Source: Ruania albidiflava DSM 18029
GTDB lineage: Bacteria; Actinomycetota; Actinomycetes; Actinomycetales; Beutenbergiaceae
Assembly: GCF_000421225.1 (NCBI RefSeq)
Contig: NZ_ATWL01000020.1
Coordinates: 1 to 56,558, forward strand
DNA: 56,558 nt
Reading direction: 5' to 3'
Shown: positions 23,283 to 32,166 of the stretch, in pieces
Layout of the letters: each line of letters starts with the position of its first letter
Position numbering within the stretch: the stretch's first letter is position 1
Notes under the pieces: generated by a model
What the model was told of the DNA's origin: nothing
The model's database searches: none
The model's input: only the letters and a program-made list of their open reading frames with translations
Program-made: the position numbers and the translations under genes

Positions 23283-25838
23283 TCAGTCCACGGCCAGCGC
23301 CGCAGCGGGTGAGGTCCGGGCCGCTGTCCGTGCCGGGAGCGCGGAGGCGAGCAGCCCGGCCGCGAGCGCCACCAGCGCCACCAGGCCCAGGTCACGCCAC
23401 GGCACCACCAGGTCCACGTCGGCCATCCCAGCGAGGATGATCGCCGAGCCCGCCCAGCCGTACACCAGACCAGCGACGACCCCGATCAGTGCTCCCGCAC
23501 CGGCGATCATCAGACCCTCGATGCCGAGCATCGCGCGCAGCTGACCTCGGGTGAGCCCCAGGGCCCGCAGCATCGCCGACTCTCGCCGCCGCTCGATGAC
23601 CGACAGGGACAGCGTGTTCGCCACCCCGATCAGCGCGATCACCACCGAGACTGCGAGCAGCCCGACCACCACCGCCAGCATCGTGTTCACCACCTGCTGG
23701 AACGCGGACCGCTCCACTGCGGCCCCGCTGACCTGCGGTGTCTCTGCGTCCGCCTGGACCTGGGCGTTCTCGGTGAGGTTCGTCTGCACCGTGGTGACCG
23801 TGCCGTACGCGTCGTCGTCGGCCACCCGCGCCCAGAGCATGGCCACCGGCGCGTCCGGGTCGAGCTCGGTGAGCACCTGCGGAGCGACCAGCGTGGTGCG
23901 GCCGTCCAGGCTGGACACCGCCACGGTGAGCGGCACCTCCTGGTCGCTGGGGCCGGTCAGCGTGACCTGGTCGCCGCTGTGGAGGTCGTAGCTCTCCGCC
24001 AGCTGGTGACCGACGACGATGCTGTCCTCGGCCAGACCGGCGATCGCCTCGGTGGAGCGCACCACGGCCGCCAGGTCGCCCTCCTGGGCGGCGGCCACGT
24101 CGAGCTGGGTCTCGCCGAGGTCCGCTAGCTCGGTGGATGCGGTGGTGCGTGAGAGCAGCACCGTGTCCTGCACCCCGTCTGTCCCGGTGACGGCCTGGAT
24201 CTGCTCGTCCGGCAGCGCCGTGGCGGTGCTCACCTCCAGGTCCACCGGGAAGCTGGAGGCCAGCTCGGAGGTGAGTGCCCGGTTGGCCGCCAACGCACCG
24301 GTGCTCATCATCGTCACCAGGGTCACCCCGATCACCAGGGCGCTCGCCGTGGCGGCGGTGCGGCGCGGGTTACGTACTGCGTTGGCGACGGCCACCCGGG
24401 CCGGCACGCTGCGGCCGAGGAGGCGGCCGGCGAGGCGGATCAGTGCCGGCACCACCAGCACGCAGCCGAGCAGCAGCCCGAACAGGGACACCAGCCCGCC
24501 GAGCATGCCCACGCCGAGGCCGAGGAGCAGGTTGGCCGCGCTGTCGCCGCCGCGGGCGAGCAGCACGCCGAGGGCGAGCAGCCCGGCACCGCCGAGGACT
24601 GCGACGGTAGCCACGACGATGCGCACCTTCGAGGCACGGGCACCGGCTGGGGCGTCCGCGGGCCGCAGCGCGGCCAACGGAGCCACCCGGGTGGCCAGTC
24701 GAGCCGGCAGCAGTGCGGCCGCCACGGTCACCAGCAGACCGGTGAGCAGCGGCACGACCACGGCGGTCGGGGTGATCACCAGGTCGGTGGACAGTGGCAG
24801 GTCGCTGGTGGACTGGGCGAGCACACGCAGCCCGAGCGCCATCAGACCCGTGCCCAGCCCGACGCCGACCAACGAGCTGACCAGGCCGAGGATGGCTGCC
24901 TCGGTGAGCACCGAGGTGTGCACCTGACGGCGGTCCGCGCCCACGCAGCGCAGCAGCGCCAAGGTCCGCGTCCGTTGGGCGACCAGCACCTGGAAGGTGT
25001 TCGCGATCACCAGGGCCGCCACGATCAGCGCGACCGCCGCGAACGCCAGCAGCAGGGCCACCATCGTTGCACTGTCTCCGGTGATGGCAGCGGTCTGCTC
25101 CTCGGCAACCTCGTTCACGGTCTGCACCTGCGCGGTGCCGTCGGTGATGCTGCTGAGCTCACTGGCGACGGTCTGCGGGTCGGCGCCCTGCTGCACGGCG
25201 ACCATCGCCTCATAGCTGGTGCCGGCCTCCTCCGGAGCGGTGAACGCCCGGATGTCGGCCAGGTCGCCCGGAGTGACCACGGCTTCGGTCGGGGCGAACA
25301 GGTACAGCGTGGGTGAGGCGATCAGCCCGACCACCTGCGCAGTGGTCTCCTGGGTGGTGGGCCCTGCGTCCGGGTCGTCGGTCCATTGCTCCTGCACCAC
25401 AGTCAGCTCGTCCCCGACGGACAGGCCGAGCCGCTCGGCCACATCCTCGGCGACGGCGATCTGACCGGTGCCGGTGGGCAGGTCACCGTCGGTGAGGGTC
25501 TCGCTGCGCAGCCGCTCGTCGCTGGCGGAGGCACCCAGACCGACGTACTGGCTGCGGGTCCCGTGCTCGAGCTCGACCGAAGCGGTCTGGGTCGAGGCCG
25601 CGGCTGCGACGCCGTCCGCGGCGCGCACCTGCTCGAGCTGGTCGGCGCTGATCGTCCCGGAGAGCACCAGGTCGGCATCGGCGTAACGGGCGGTGACCGC
25701 ATCGTGGGTGGTCCGTTCCATCACGGCACCGGCCATCAGCGAGGCGGCCACGAACGCGGTGCCGAGCACGATCGCGAGGCCGGCGGCGACCAGACGCCCG
25801 GCGGACGCGCGCATCTGGGTCAGGGTCAGGCGCAGCAT
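23283..25838 (-). CDS. ABC transporter permease, MacB/FtsX type
   Basis: An 851-residue permease with two FtsX units. The N-terminal helix (RLVAAGLAIVLGTAFVAASLMAG) is followed by a large extracytoplasmic domain (about 45-240), then helix blocks, a second extracytoplasmic domain (about 500-690), and the closing unit VIALIGVANTLSLSVIERRRESAMLRALG. Such permeases work in efflux, envelope signalling or lipoprotein handling and do not follow a classical transport cycle. ATG 25838 shares its last base with the TGA of the ATPase gene (ATGA-like coupling). The local two-component system probably controls it. Confidence 0.9.
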   Translation of the reverse strand: MLRLTLTQMRASAGRLVAAGLAIVLGTAFVAASLMAGAVMERTTHDAVTARYADADLVLSGTISADQLEQVRAADGVAAAASTQTASVELEHGTRSQYVGLGASASDERLRSETLTDGDLPTGTGQIAVAEDVAERLGLSVGDELTVVQEQWTDDPDAGPTTQETTAQVVGLIASPTLYLFAPTEAVVTPGDLADIRAFTAPEEAGTSYEAMVAVQQGADPQTVASELSSITDGTAQVQTVNEVAEEQTAAITGDSATMVALLLAFAAVALIVAALVIANTFQVLVAQRTRTLALLRCVGADRRQVHTSVLTEAAILGLVSSLVGVGLGTGLMALGLRVLAQSTSDLPLSTDLVITPTAVVVPLLTGLLVTVAAALLPARLATRVAPLAALRPADAPAGARASKVRIVVATVAVLGGAGLLALGVLLARGGDSAANLLLGLGVGMLGGLVSLFGLLLGCVLVVPALIRLAGRLLGRSVPARVAVANAVRNPRRTAATASALVIGVTLVTMMSTGALAANRALTSELASSFPVDLEVSTATALPDEQIQAVTGTDGVQDTVLLSRTTASTELADLGETQLDVAAAQEGDLAAVVRSTEAIAGLAEDSIVVGHQLAESYDLHSGDQVTLTGPSDQEVPLTVAVSSLDGRTTLVAPQVLTELDPDAPVAMLWARVADDDAYGTVTTVQTNLTENAQVQADAETPQVSGAAVERSAFQQVVNTMLAVVVGLLAVSVVIALIGVANTLSLSVIERRRESAMLRALGLTRGQLRAMLGIEGLMIAGAGALIGVVAGLVYGWAGSAIILAGMADVDLVVPWRDLGLVALVALAAGLLASALPARTAARTSPAAALAVD

Positions 25839-26608
25839 CAGCGGGCCATCCCGGTGGTCTCGGCGCTGCGGAGCGCGTCCAGACCGGCCAGCACCGAGTC
25901 TGGGGTGGGTTCGTTGATCGTGCCGGCGATCCGGCCGTCGGCCAGCAGCACCACCTCGTCGGCGTAGGAGGCTGCGGCGGGGTCGTGGGTGACCATCACG
26001 ATCGTCTGACCCAGCTCGCGCACGCTGCGTCGCAGGAACGCGAGTACCTCCACCCCGGAACGGGAGTCCAGGTTCCCGGTCGGCTCGTCGGCGAACACCA
26101 CGTCCGGTCGGGTGCTCAGCGCCCGGGCGATCGCCACCCGCTGCTGCTGGCCGCCGGAGAGCTCGTGCGGCTTGTGGGTCAGCCGGTCGGTCAGCCCGAA
26201 CGTGCTGGTGAGCAGGTCTAGCCAGTCGGAGTCCACTGTGGTGCCGGCCAGCTGGGAGGGCAGCGCGATGTTCTGCGCCGCGGTGAACATCGGCAGCAGG
26301 TTGAAGGACTGGAACACGAACCCGATCCGCTCCCGGCGCAGCACGGTCAGCTGCTTGTCACTGAGGCTGGTCAGCTCGGTACCACCGAGGACCACCCGGC
26401 CGGAGGTGGCCGAGTCCAGGCCGGCGAGCAGGTGCATGAGCGTGGACTTGCCGGAGCCGCTGGGACCCATGATCGCGGTGAAAGCGCCGCGAGCGAAGTC
26501 CACGTCCACCGAGTCGAGGGCGGTCACGGCCACGTCGCCACTGCCGTAGACCTTGGTGAGGTCGCGGGCGCTGACGGCGGCCGGGGAGGTGTGCGCTGTT
26601 GTCGTCAT
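25838..26608 (-). CDS. ABC transporter ATP-binding protein, MacB/LolD type
   Basis: A 256-residue ATPase. Walker A is GPSGSGKST, followed by the Q-loop region [14 protein letters not shown], the signature [15 protein letters not shown] and Walker [13 protein letters not shown], with the H-loop VTHDP. A -10 hexamer TAGCGT covers 26616-26621 and ends 7 nt before ATG 26608, so the in-frame GTG at 26617 lies inside the promoter and is rejected as start. It is the first gene of the ATPase/permease operon. Confidence 0.9.
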   Translation of the reverse strand: MTTTAHTSPAAVSARDLTKVYGSGDVAVTALDSVDVDFARGAFTAIMGPSGSGKSTLMHLLAGLDSATSGRVVLGGTELTSLSDKQLTVLRRERIGFVFQSFNLLPMFTAAQNIALPSQLAGTTVDSDWLDLLTSTFGLTDRLTHKPHELSGGQQQRVAIARALSTRPDVVFADEPTGNLDSRSGVEVLAFLRRSVRELGQTIVMVTHDPAAASYADEVVLLADGRIAGTINEPTPDSVLAGLDALRSAETTGMAR

Positions 26609-26615
26609 GGTGCTC

Positions 26616-26621
26616 ACGCTA
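26616..26621 (-). promoter_or_regulatory. -10 hexamer TAGCGT for the MacB-like operon
   Basis: On the minus strand it ends 7 nt before ATG 26608, consistent with leaderless transcription. Confidence 0.5.
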
Positions 26622-26649
26622 CGGAGCAGGTGGGCTCGTGCGCGTCGCG

Positions 26650-26683
26650 CCGTAGGTGGGTTCTGCGGTCATACCGTAGGTGG
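26650..26683 (-). promoter_or_regulatory. Direct repeat CCACCTACGG, candidate response-regulator site
   Basis: On the minus strand CCACCTACGG occurs at 26683-26674 and 26659-26650, 24 bp apart. The inner copy is about 30 bp upstream of the operon's -10. It lies between the operon and the NarL-type regulator gene, so it is the natural place for that regulator to act. Confidence 0.45.
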
Positions 26684-26791
26684 ACCCGCGACTCCTCCGC
26701 CTCCACCTGAGCCGGTCCACCGGCGACGCGGTGCGAAGAGATCCCGGGTATCGCACCGGCGGTGGAGGTGCCGCGGCCTCCGCAGTGGTGC

Positions 26792-27496
26792 CTAGGTACC
26801 CGGGCTGACCAGCCCGGTCTCGTAGGCGGTCACCACGGCCTGCACCCGGTCCCGGGCGCCCAGCTTGGCCAGCACCCGGCCCACGTGCGTCTTCACTGTG
26901 GCCTCGGCGACGAACAGGTCGGTGGCGATCTCGGCGTTGGTGCGACCGCGAGCCATCAGCACCAGCACCTCGCGCTCCCGGTCGGTGAGCGTGTCCAGCA
27001 CCGCGGCCGGTGCCTTCTGCTCCGCGGGCAGCACGGTGGCCAGGTGCTCGATGAGCCGGCGGGTGCTGGAGGGAGCGATCACGGCGTCCCCGCTGTGCAC
27101 GGTGCGGATCGCACTGAGCATCTCCTCGGGTGGGGCGTCCTTGAGCAGGAAACCGCTGGCACCGGCCTTGATCGCCTGCAGCACGTACTCGTCCAGGTCG
27201 AACGTGGTGAGGATGACCACCTTCGGCGGCTCGCCCACCTGGCGGGTGCCGGGGTCGGTGAGGTGGGCGGTTGCGGCCAGGCCGTCCATCGTGGGCATCC
27301 GCACGTCCATCAGCACCACGTCCACCGGGTGGGAGGTGAGCAGCCGCAGCGCCTGCGCGCCGTCGCCGGCCTCCAGCACCACCTCCATGTCCGGCTGAGA
27401 GTTGATCACCAGCGCGAACCCGGCCCGGACCAGCTGCTGGTCGTCCACCAGGGCGACACGGATGGGAGCGGTGGCGGCGGACGGGTCGGCGGTCAT
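26792..27496 (-). CDS. NarL/FixJ-family response regulator
   Basis: A 234-residue regulator. The receiver domain (about 12-130) has the acidic pair VDDQQ, phospho-acceptor Asp64 in LMDVRMP, a Thr in LTTFD and the Lys in LLKD. The LuxR-type HTH (about 165-228) is LTDREREVLVLMARGRTNAE followed by VKTHVGRVLAKLG. ATG 27496 overlaps the stop of the kinase gene by 4 nt. The ABC transporter immediately downstream on the same strand is the likely regulon, as in LiaRS- or DesKR-like systems. Confidence 0.93.
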   Translation of the reverse strand: MTADPSAATAPIRVALVDDQQLVRAGFALVINSQPDMEVVLEAGDGAQALRLLTSHPVDVVLMDVRMPTMDGLAATAHLTDPGTRQVGEPPKVVILTTFDLDEYVLQAIKAGASGFLLKDAPPEEMLSAIRTVHSGDAVIAPSSTRRLIEHLATVLPAEQKAPAAVLDTLTDREREVLVLMARGRTNAEIATDLFVAEATVKTHVGRVLAKLGARDRVQAVVTAYETGLVSPGT

Positions 27497-28863
27497 GGTC
27501 GCTGCTGGTCCTCGTGCTCGGCGTCGGTGGGTGGTGCGGCAGGCTCAGTCTGCCACCCAGGGTTCTGCTCGGGCCCAGCGGGAGGTGACGTGTGGGCAGC
27601 AGGCGGCGGCGCCGTCGGCGGGTGCTGCGGCTGTCGCTGCACGTCGGGGGCCCCCGCCGGCACCGGTATCTCTGCCCGCACCCGGTAGCCGCCGCCGGTG
27701 CGCGGCCCTGCGGCGAGCGTGCCACCGAGCATCGTCGCCCGCTCCCGCATCCCGAGCAGCCCGTGCCCGGCGCCGTCGGAGCTGGCGGCCGCACCCCGTC
27801 CGTCGTCGTCGACCTGCAGCACCAGGCTGCCCGGAGTCCACTGCACCAGCACAGTGGCGCTCGCACCCGGTCCGGCGTGCTTGAGGATGTTCGTCAGCGA
27901 CTCCTGCGCGATCCGGTAGATCGTCAGCCCCGCACCCGGTGGCAGTGCCCGCGGGGTGCCCATCCGCACCAGCGAGACCTCCAGACCGGCGTCGCGCACG
28001 TGCGCCACCAGGGTGTCCAGGTCCGCCTGGGCCGGCTGCGGTGCGAGCGCTGCATCCCCGCGCTCGTCGTCGCGCAGCACGCCGAGGATGCGGCGCATGT
28101 CCGCCAGTGCGTCCCGCCCGGTCTCGGAGATGGTGGTCAGTGCGTGCGTGGCCGCCTCCGGAGAGGTCGCCGCGGCGTACCTCCCGCCGTCGGCCTGGGC
28201 GATGATCACCGACAGCGAGTGCGCCACGATGTCGTGCATCTCCCGGGCGATCCGGGCGCGTTCGGCGGCGGTGGCGATCTGTGCCTGCTGGTCCCGCTCC
28301 ACCTCCAGCCGGGCGGCGCGCTCGGCGAGCGTCTCGATCTGCACCACCCGGGCCCGGCGCATCAGCCCGATCGCCCAGGAGGCGAGCACCAGCGCACCGA
28401 GCAGCCCGGCGACCGTGAGCGCACTGACCACCCCACGCAGGTCGATCGGCACCGGGTCCATCGCCAGGTACCAGCCCCCCACGATCAGGCAGCCCAGCAG
28501 CGCCGATCCCAGAGCGGTGCGCCTGGCCCACACCGGCCCGTACACGGTGACCGAGTACAGGGCCACGAAGATCACCAGGTCCGAGCCGGTGAGGATCACC
28601 CCGGCGAGCACGTGCGCGAGCGCCATCGCATACACCGCGACCGACGAGGCCACCGGGCGGGTGCGCCGCCAGGCCAGGGCCGCCGGCATGCCCACGCTGG
28701 TCAGGGCGGACACCACAGCGCCCACGGTGTTGCCCATGGACACCCCGATCGCCAGCGAGAGCGGACCGAGGGTGAACACCAGCAGCGCCGCGATGATGGC
28801 GTCGACGACGAACGGGGAGGTCGCAGACGTCCTCACCCGTTGCGGTGGGGGCGGGTAGGTCAC
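27493..28863 (-). CDS. Sensor histidine kinase, HisKA_3 type
   Basis: A 456-residue membrane kinase. About five to six helices occupy residues 18-160, a coiled-coil-like linker rich in Glu/Arg/Gln follows, then the HisKA_3 motif ARIAREMHDIVAHSLSVII with the phospho-acceptor His. The ATPase domain has YRIAQESLTNILKHA, VDDDGRG and GHGLLGMRERA. A Pro/Gln-rich tail of about 45 residues (QPQHPPTAPPPAAHT) is unusual. No large extracytoplasmic sensor is present, so it probably senses within the membrane. The GTG start follows TAGGCT by 6 nt. Confidence 0.92.
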   Translation of the reverse strand: MTYPPPPQRVRTSATSPFVVDAIIAALLVFTLGPLSLAIGVSMGNTVGAVVSALTSVGMPAALAWRRTRPVASSVAVYAMALAHVLAGVILTGSDLVIFVALYSVTVYGPVWARRTALGSALLGCLIVGGWYLAMDPVPIDLRGVVSALTVAGLLGALVLASWAIGLMRRARVVQIETLAERAARLEVERDQQAQIATAAERARIAREMHDIVAHSLSVIIAQADGGRYAAATSPEAATHALTTISETGRDALADMRRILGVLRDDERGDAALAPQPAQADLDTLVAHVRDAGLEVSLVRMGTPRALPPGAGLTIYRIAQESLTNILKHAGPGASATVLVQWTPGSLVLQVDDDGRGAAASSDGAGHGLLGMRERATMLGGTLAAGPRTGGGYRVRAEIPVPAGAPDVQRQPQHPPTAPPPAAHTSPPAGPEQNPGWQTEPAAPPTDAEHEDQQRP

Positions 28864-28869
28864 GTCGCC

Positions 28870-28875
28870 AGCCTA
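28870..28875 (-). promoter_or_regulatory. -10 hexamer TAGGCT for the histidine kinase
   Basis: On the minus strand it ends 6 nt before GTG 28863. Confidence 0.45.
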
Positions 28876-28954
28876 CGAGCGGCTGGCTCTGCGCGGCGTC
28901 CGACCGCAGGGGGAGCACGACGACGGAGCATCAGCCGGCGGGGGTATCGCCAGG

Positions 28955-29006
28955 TTGTGGACAACTCACCGTGATCACCGCCGTTGCGATCCGGTGCTGT
29001 GGATAG
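28955..29006. promoter_or_regulatory. Two DnaA-box-like motifs
   Basis: On the minus strand TTGTCCACAA (28964-28955) is a perfect actinobacterial-type DnaA box, and CTATCCACAG (29006-28997) is a near match. They lie in the divergent spacer between the kinase and the 29043 gene. They may be chance, or a minor DnaA-binding site. Confidence 0.3.
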
Positions 29007-29042
29007 CGCGGGTGGCGGGTGTTCTGGGCCCAGCCTGGAGCG

Positions 29043-29465
29043 ATGGAGATCGAACCTGTCAACTCTGGAGAACCGCTGCGCACCGATGCCGACCTGTTGC
29101 GTTGGGCGCGATTCGTCAACCATGGCGTGCACCCGCGGCGGCGCACGCTGTGGGTGCTGCTGCTGGACGCCGACGATGTGCCACGGCCGGTGATCATCCC
29201 GATCGAGGACGTCCCTGACCTGCCGGACGCCCAGGGCACCGCCCGCATCGCGGAGGCACTCGCGTCAGTGCTGGAGGAAGAGGCTCCGGCGGGGAGCGTG
29301 GTGATGATGCTGGAACGGCCCGGCCCACCGCTTCGCGCGCAGGCCGACCATGCGTGGCACACCATGCTGCGCTGGTCGATGGCCGAGGCGGGCGTGCGGG
29401 TGCGGGCGGTGTTCCTGGCCGCGGCCGGCGAGGTGCTGGCGTTCGCGCTCGACGACGCCGCCTGA
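29043..29465 (+). CDS. Conserved hypothetical protein
   Basis: A 140-residue soluble, acidic protein: MEIEPVNSGEPLRTDADLLRW, RTLWVLLLDADDVPRPVIIPIED, VVMMLERPGPPLRAQADHAWH and VRVRAVFLAAAGEVLAFALDD. Alternating strands and helices suggest a compact alpha/beta fold. No catalytic motif or named family is recognised. ATG 29043 has a GGAG upstream. It converges on the SRAP gene 10 bp away. Confidence 0.7.
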   Translation: MEIEPVNSGEPLRTDADLLRWARFVNHGVHPRRRTLWVLLLDADDVPRPVIIPIEDVPDLPDAQGTARIAEALASVLEEEAPAGSVVMMLERPGPPLRAQADHAWHTMLRWSMAEAGVRVRAVFLAAAGEVLAFALDDAA

Positions 29466-29475
29466 GTCCCGCTGC

Positions 29476-30309
29476 TCAGACCGGCTCGATCAGGCTGGGA
29501 TCGTTGTTGCGCACCGAACCCACCCGGGCGGAGACCTCGTACCAGGACAGAGCCGGAGACGGCTGCTCCAGCACCGCCAGCGCCTCGTCCGCACCGGTCA
29601 GGTCGGGGGTGAGCCAGGCGTCGGCTTCGTCCTCGGCGAGCACCACCGGTTCCCGGTCGTGGATCTGCTCCAGACCGCCGCGGGCGTCGGCGGTGACGAT
29701 CGTGGCCGAGAGCACCCACCGGTCCGGATCTCCCTTCTCCTTGCTCGGGTCCGGCCACCAGGCGTACAGGCCGGCGAACGCGAGCGGGGCACCGTCGGTG
29801 CGGTGGATGTAGAACGGGGTCCGCCGCGGCTTGGACTGCCCGGGCACCTCCTCCTTGAGCCACTCGTAGTACCCGTCGGCCACCACCAGGCAGCGCCGGT
29901 TCGCCAGCGATGGAGCGAACGAACGCTTCGTGGCCAGGGAGTCCGAGCGGGCGTTGAACATCCGCGACCCGATGCTCAGGTCCTTCGCCCAGCCGGGCAC
30001 CAGGCCCCACCGGGCCAGGTGCATCTCCCGGCGCGCGGGGACGACCTGCTCGGCAGGTGCGCCGTCCTGGGCAGGTGAGGCTGCGCCGTCGCCGGTGGTA
30101 CCGCCCTGGGCGGGGGAGGAACTCTGAGCAGGCGAGGCTGCGCCGTCACTGGTGGCCTTCGGGGTGCGCGCGATGATCATCCGCACCCCGTCGGTGGGCG
30201 CCACGTTGTAGCTGGCCGGCGCCTGCCGCGCGGCCTCGCTGATCTCCTCGACGTCGAACGCATCGGCCAGGTCCTGCGCCTCCCGGAACGAGGCGTACCG
30301 TCCGCACAT
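29476..30309 (-). CDS. SOS response-associated peptidase-family (SRAP/HMCES) protein
   Basis: A 277-residue protein that should crosslink to abasic sites in single-stranded DNA through Cys2 (MCGRYAS) after Met removal. Other active-site parts are YNVAPTDGVRMI, ARWGLVPGWAKD, NARSDSLATKRSF and the C-terminal HDREPVVL His. A low-complexity insert of about 35 residues (SDGAASPAQSSSPAQGG and TTGDGAASPAQDGAPAEQ) splits the strand after Asn/Pro, and is not usual in the family. ATG 30309 has AGGAGC upstream. Confidence 0.9.
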   Translation of the reverse strand: MCGRYASFREAQDLADAFDVEEISEAARQAPASYNVAPTDGVRMIIARTPKATSDGAASPAQSSSPAQGGTTGDGAASPAQDGAPAEQVVPARREMHLARWGLVPGWAKDLSIGSRMFNARSDSLATKRSFAPSLANRRCLVVADGYYEWLKEEVPGQSKPRRTPFYIHRTDGAPLAFAGLYAWWPDPSKEKGDPDRWVLSATIVTADARGGLEQIHDREPVVLAEDEADAWLTPDLTGADEALAVLEQPSPALSWYEVSARVGSVRNNDPSLIEPV

Positions 30310-30338
30310 GCTCCTACTGTGCCACCCGCCGGTGACAC

Positions 30339-30677
30339 TCAGCCCACCGGTACCAGCGTCCAGCCCAGGTGCGGGGCGGCGACCACGCCGAGCAGGTACC
30401 AGCTCGCGGCCATCATCCCGGCCAGCAGCAGCGGGGCCAGTGGCCGGGTCGAGCGCCAGTGCACCCCGAGGGTGAAACCCGCCAGCCACACACCCCCCAG
30501 CAGCACCCGCGCACCCAGGGGTGCGGTGAGCGCGATGGAGACGAAGAACGGTACCTGCGCCACCATCAGCACCAGCCCCGTGGCCACGCACAGCACACCC
30601 AGCACGGTGCGCACCCGGGGCCGAGCGGCAGCGTGCTGCCGGGGGAGGCGGGGGAGCGGGGCGCCGACGCTGGCCAT
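30339..30677 (-). CDS. Small membrane protein of unknown function
   Basis: A 112-residue protein with four short hydrophobic segments: LGVLCVATGLVLMVAQVPFFV, ALTAPLGARVLLGGVWLAGF, LLLAGMMAASWYLLG and a short C-terminal stretch. The N-terminus is basic (RLPRQHAAARPRVR) and probably cytoplasmic. It lies 30 bp upstream of the SRAP gene on the same strand. A TAGGGT hexamer ends 5 nt before the ATG. Confidence 0.65.
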   Translation of the reverse strand: MASVGAPLPRLPRQHAAARPRVRTVLGVLCVATGLVLMVAQVPFFVSIALTAPLGARVLLGGVWLAGFTLGVHWRSTRPLAPLLLAGMMAASWYLLGVVAAPHLGWTLVPVG

Positions 30678-30729
30678 ACCTGACCCTAGACGGCCGACGA
30701 GGAATCTGCAGGGCGAACGTGCATGCGCG

Positions 30730-30735
30730 TAGGCT
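30730..30735 (+). promoter_or_regulatory. -10 hexamer TAGGCT for the GNAT gene
   Basis: It ends 7 nt before GTG 30743; no ribosome binding site precedes that start. Confidence 0.45.
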
Positions 30736-30742
30736 CGCGTGC

Positions 30743-31165
30743 GTGCCGACTGTGGAGCTGATCGACCCGCAGACCCTCACCGAGGCCGACCTGGTGGGAC
30801 TGTACGAGTCTGTGGGCTGGAGTGCCTACACCCGCGACCCGGAGAAGCTGCTCGCCTCCGTGCGCGGCTCGCACCGGGTGGCCGTGGCCCGGTCCGGTGC
30901 GGACCTGGTGGGGCTGGCGCGCACCATCTCCGACGGCGCGACGATCGTGTACCTGCAGGACGTGCTGGTGCGGCCGGAGGTCCGGCGGGATGGGCTCGGT
31001 TCGCGGCTGGTGCGCGCGGTGCTCGATGCCGATCCGGACGTGCGCCAGCGGGTGCTGCTCACCGACGCCGAACCGGGCCAGCGGGCGTTCTACACCGCGC
31101 TCGGTTTCACCGAGGCCCATGACCACGACCCGGGGCTGCGGGCGTTCGTGCGGATGAGCGTGTGA
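30743..31165 (+). CDS. GNAT-family N-acetyltransferase
   Basis: A 140-residue acetyltransferase. VAVARSGADLVGLARTISDG and IVYLQDVLVRPEVRRDGLGSRL form strand 4 and the acetyl-CoA loop, here written R-x-x-G-L-G. The C-terminal part AEPGQRAFYTALGF is the typical Tyr-containing motif B. The acceptor is unknown. GTG 30743 is chosen over the ATG 24 bases earlier because of the promoter position. It precedes the formylglycine enzyme gene by 32 bp. Confidence 0.88.
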   Translation: MPTVELIDPQTLTEADLVGLYESVGWSAYTRDPEKLLASVRGSHRVAVARSGADLVGLARTISDGATIVYLQDVLVRPEVRRDGLGSRLVRAVLDADPDVRQRVLLTDAEPGQRAFYTALGFTEAHDHDPGLRAFVRMSV

Positions 31166-31197
31166 AGATGGACCCAGGTCGGGTGGAAGGAGCCGGG

Positions 31198-32166
31198 ATG
31201 TCCTCGTGCTGTGCGCCGATGCGCGACGACGGCGCCGAGAAGCAGCCGGCCGCGATAGGTCCGGTGCCGGTGGACCTCGCCGGCGGTGGCGGTCCTGGGC
31301 CACGGCACACCATCGAGCAGGCGGTGGTGCCCGCGCAGACGTTCCTGATGGGCGATACGGACGGGGTCGGCTACCACGCCGACGGGGAGACGCCGGTGCA
31401 CCCGGTCACCCTCGAGGAGTTCAGCATCGACGCCACGTCGGTGACCAACGCCGACTTCGCCCGCTTCGTGGCCGCCACCGGATACCGCACCGAGGCGGAA
31501 CTGTTCGGCTTCTCCGCGGTGTTCCACCTGGCGCTGGCCGCCCCGAAGGACGCGGTGATGGGTCCGGCCGCGGGCACCCCGTGGTGGCTCGGGGTCAAGG
31601 GCGCCGACTGGGCCCACCCCGGCGGCCCGGACTCCTCGATCGAGGGTTTGGGCGACCACCCGGTGGTGCACGTGTCCCACAACGACGCGCTCGCCTACTG
31701 CACCTGGGCCGGCCGGGCACTGCCCACCGAGGCGCAGTGGGAGGCGGCCAGCCGCGGCGGCCTCGAAGGCGCCCGCTACCCGTGGGGAGGTGACTTCCCC
31801 GGCAAGGGTGGGAAGTGGCGGGCGAACATCTGGCAGGGCAGCTTCCCCCGCTCCAACACGACTGAGGACGGCTACCTGACCACCGCCCCGGTGCGCACCT
31901 TCGCCCCGAACGGCTACGGACTGTGGCAGACCGTGGGCAACGTGTGGGAGTGGTGCGCGGACTGGTTCGACCCGCGCTACTACGGCCGCTCGCCAGAACA
32001 TGAGCCGACGGGTGCGAAGATCGGCATGGCCCGGGTGATGCGCGGCGGCTCCTACCTGTGCCATGACTCCTACTGCAACCGGTACCGCAACGCCGCCCGC
32101 TCCTCCAACACCCCGGACTCCTCGATGGGCAATGCGGGGTTCCGCACCGTGGCGGTGCGCGGCTAG
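31198..32166 (+). CDS. Formylglycine-generating enzyme (sulfatase-modifying factor)
   Basis: A 322-residue copper-dependent oxidase that converts a Cys in type I sulfatases to formylglycine. The copper-binding pair is Cys288 and Cys293 in GGSYLCHDSYCNRYR. Other core motifs are HPVTLEEFSIDATSVTNADF, ALPTEAQWEAASRGG, GNVWEWCADWFD and GNAGFRTV. The N-terminus, SSCCAPMR, is Cys-rich and also seen in homologues. No sulfatase gene lies in the window, so the substrate must be encoded elsewhere. ATG 31198 has GGAAGGAG upstream. Confidence 0.93.
   Translation: MSSCCAPMRDDGAEKQPAAIGPVPVDLAGGGGPGPRHTIEQAVVPAQTFLMGDTDGVGYHADGETPVHPVTLEEFSIDATSVTNADFARFVAATGYRTEAELFGFSAVFHLALAAPKDAVMGPAAGTPWWLGVKGADWAHPGGPDSSIEGLGDHPVVHVSHNDALAYCTWAGRALPTEAQWEAASRGGLEGARYPWGGDFPGKGGKWRANIWQGSFPRSNTTEDGYLTTAPVRTFAPNGYGLWQTVGNVWEWCADWFDPRYYGRSPEHEPTGAKIGMARVMRGGSYLCHDSYCNRYRNAARSSNTPDSSMGNAGFRTVAVRG

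Noticed and set aside
23283-26608. Bacteriocin or lantibiotic immunity locus
   Set aside because: The ABC pair and two-component system resemble such units, but no precursor peptide or modification enzyme is nearby.
28955-29006. A replication origin
   Set aside because: Only two boxes, no AT-rich unwinding region, and no dnaA or dnaN gene nearby.
31198-32166. Adjacent sulfatase partner of the formylglycine enzyme
   Set aside because: No C-x-P-x-R sulfatase was found among the neighbouring proteins; PhoD at 14494-16089 is a different fold.
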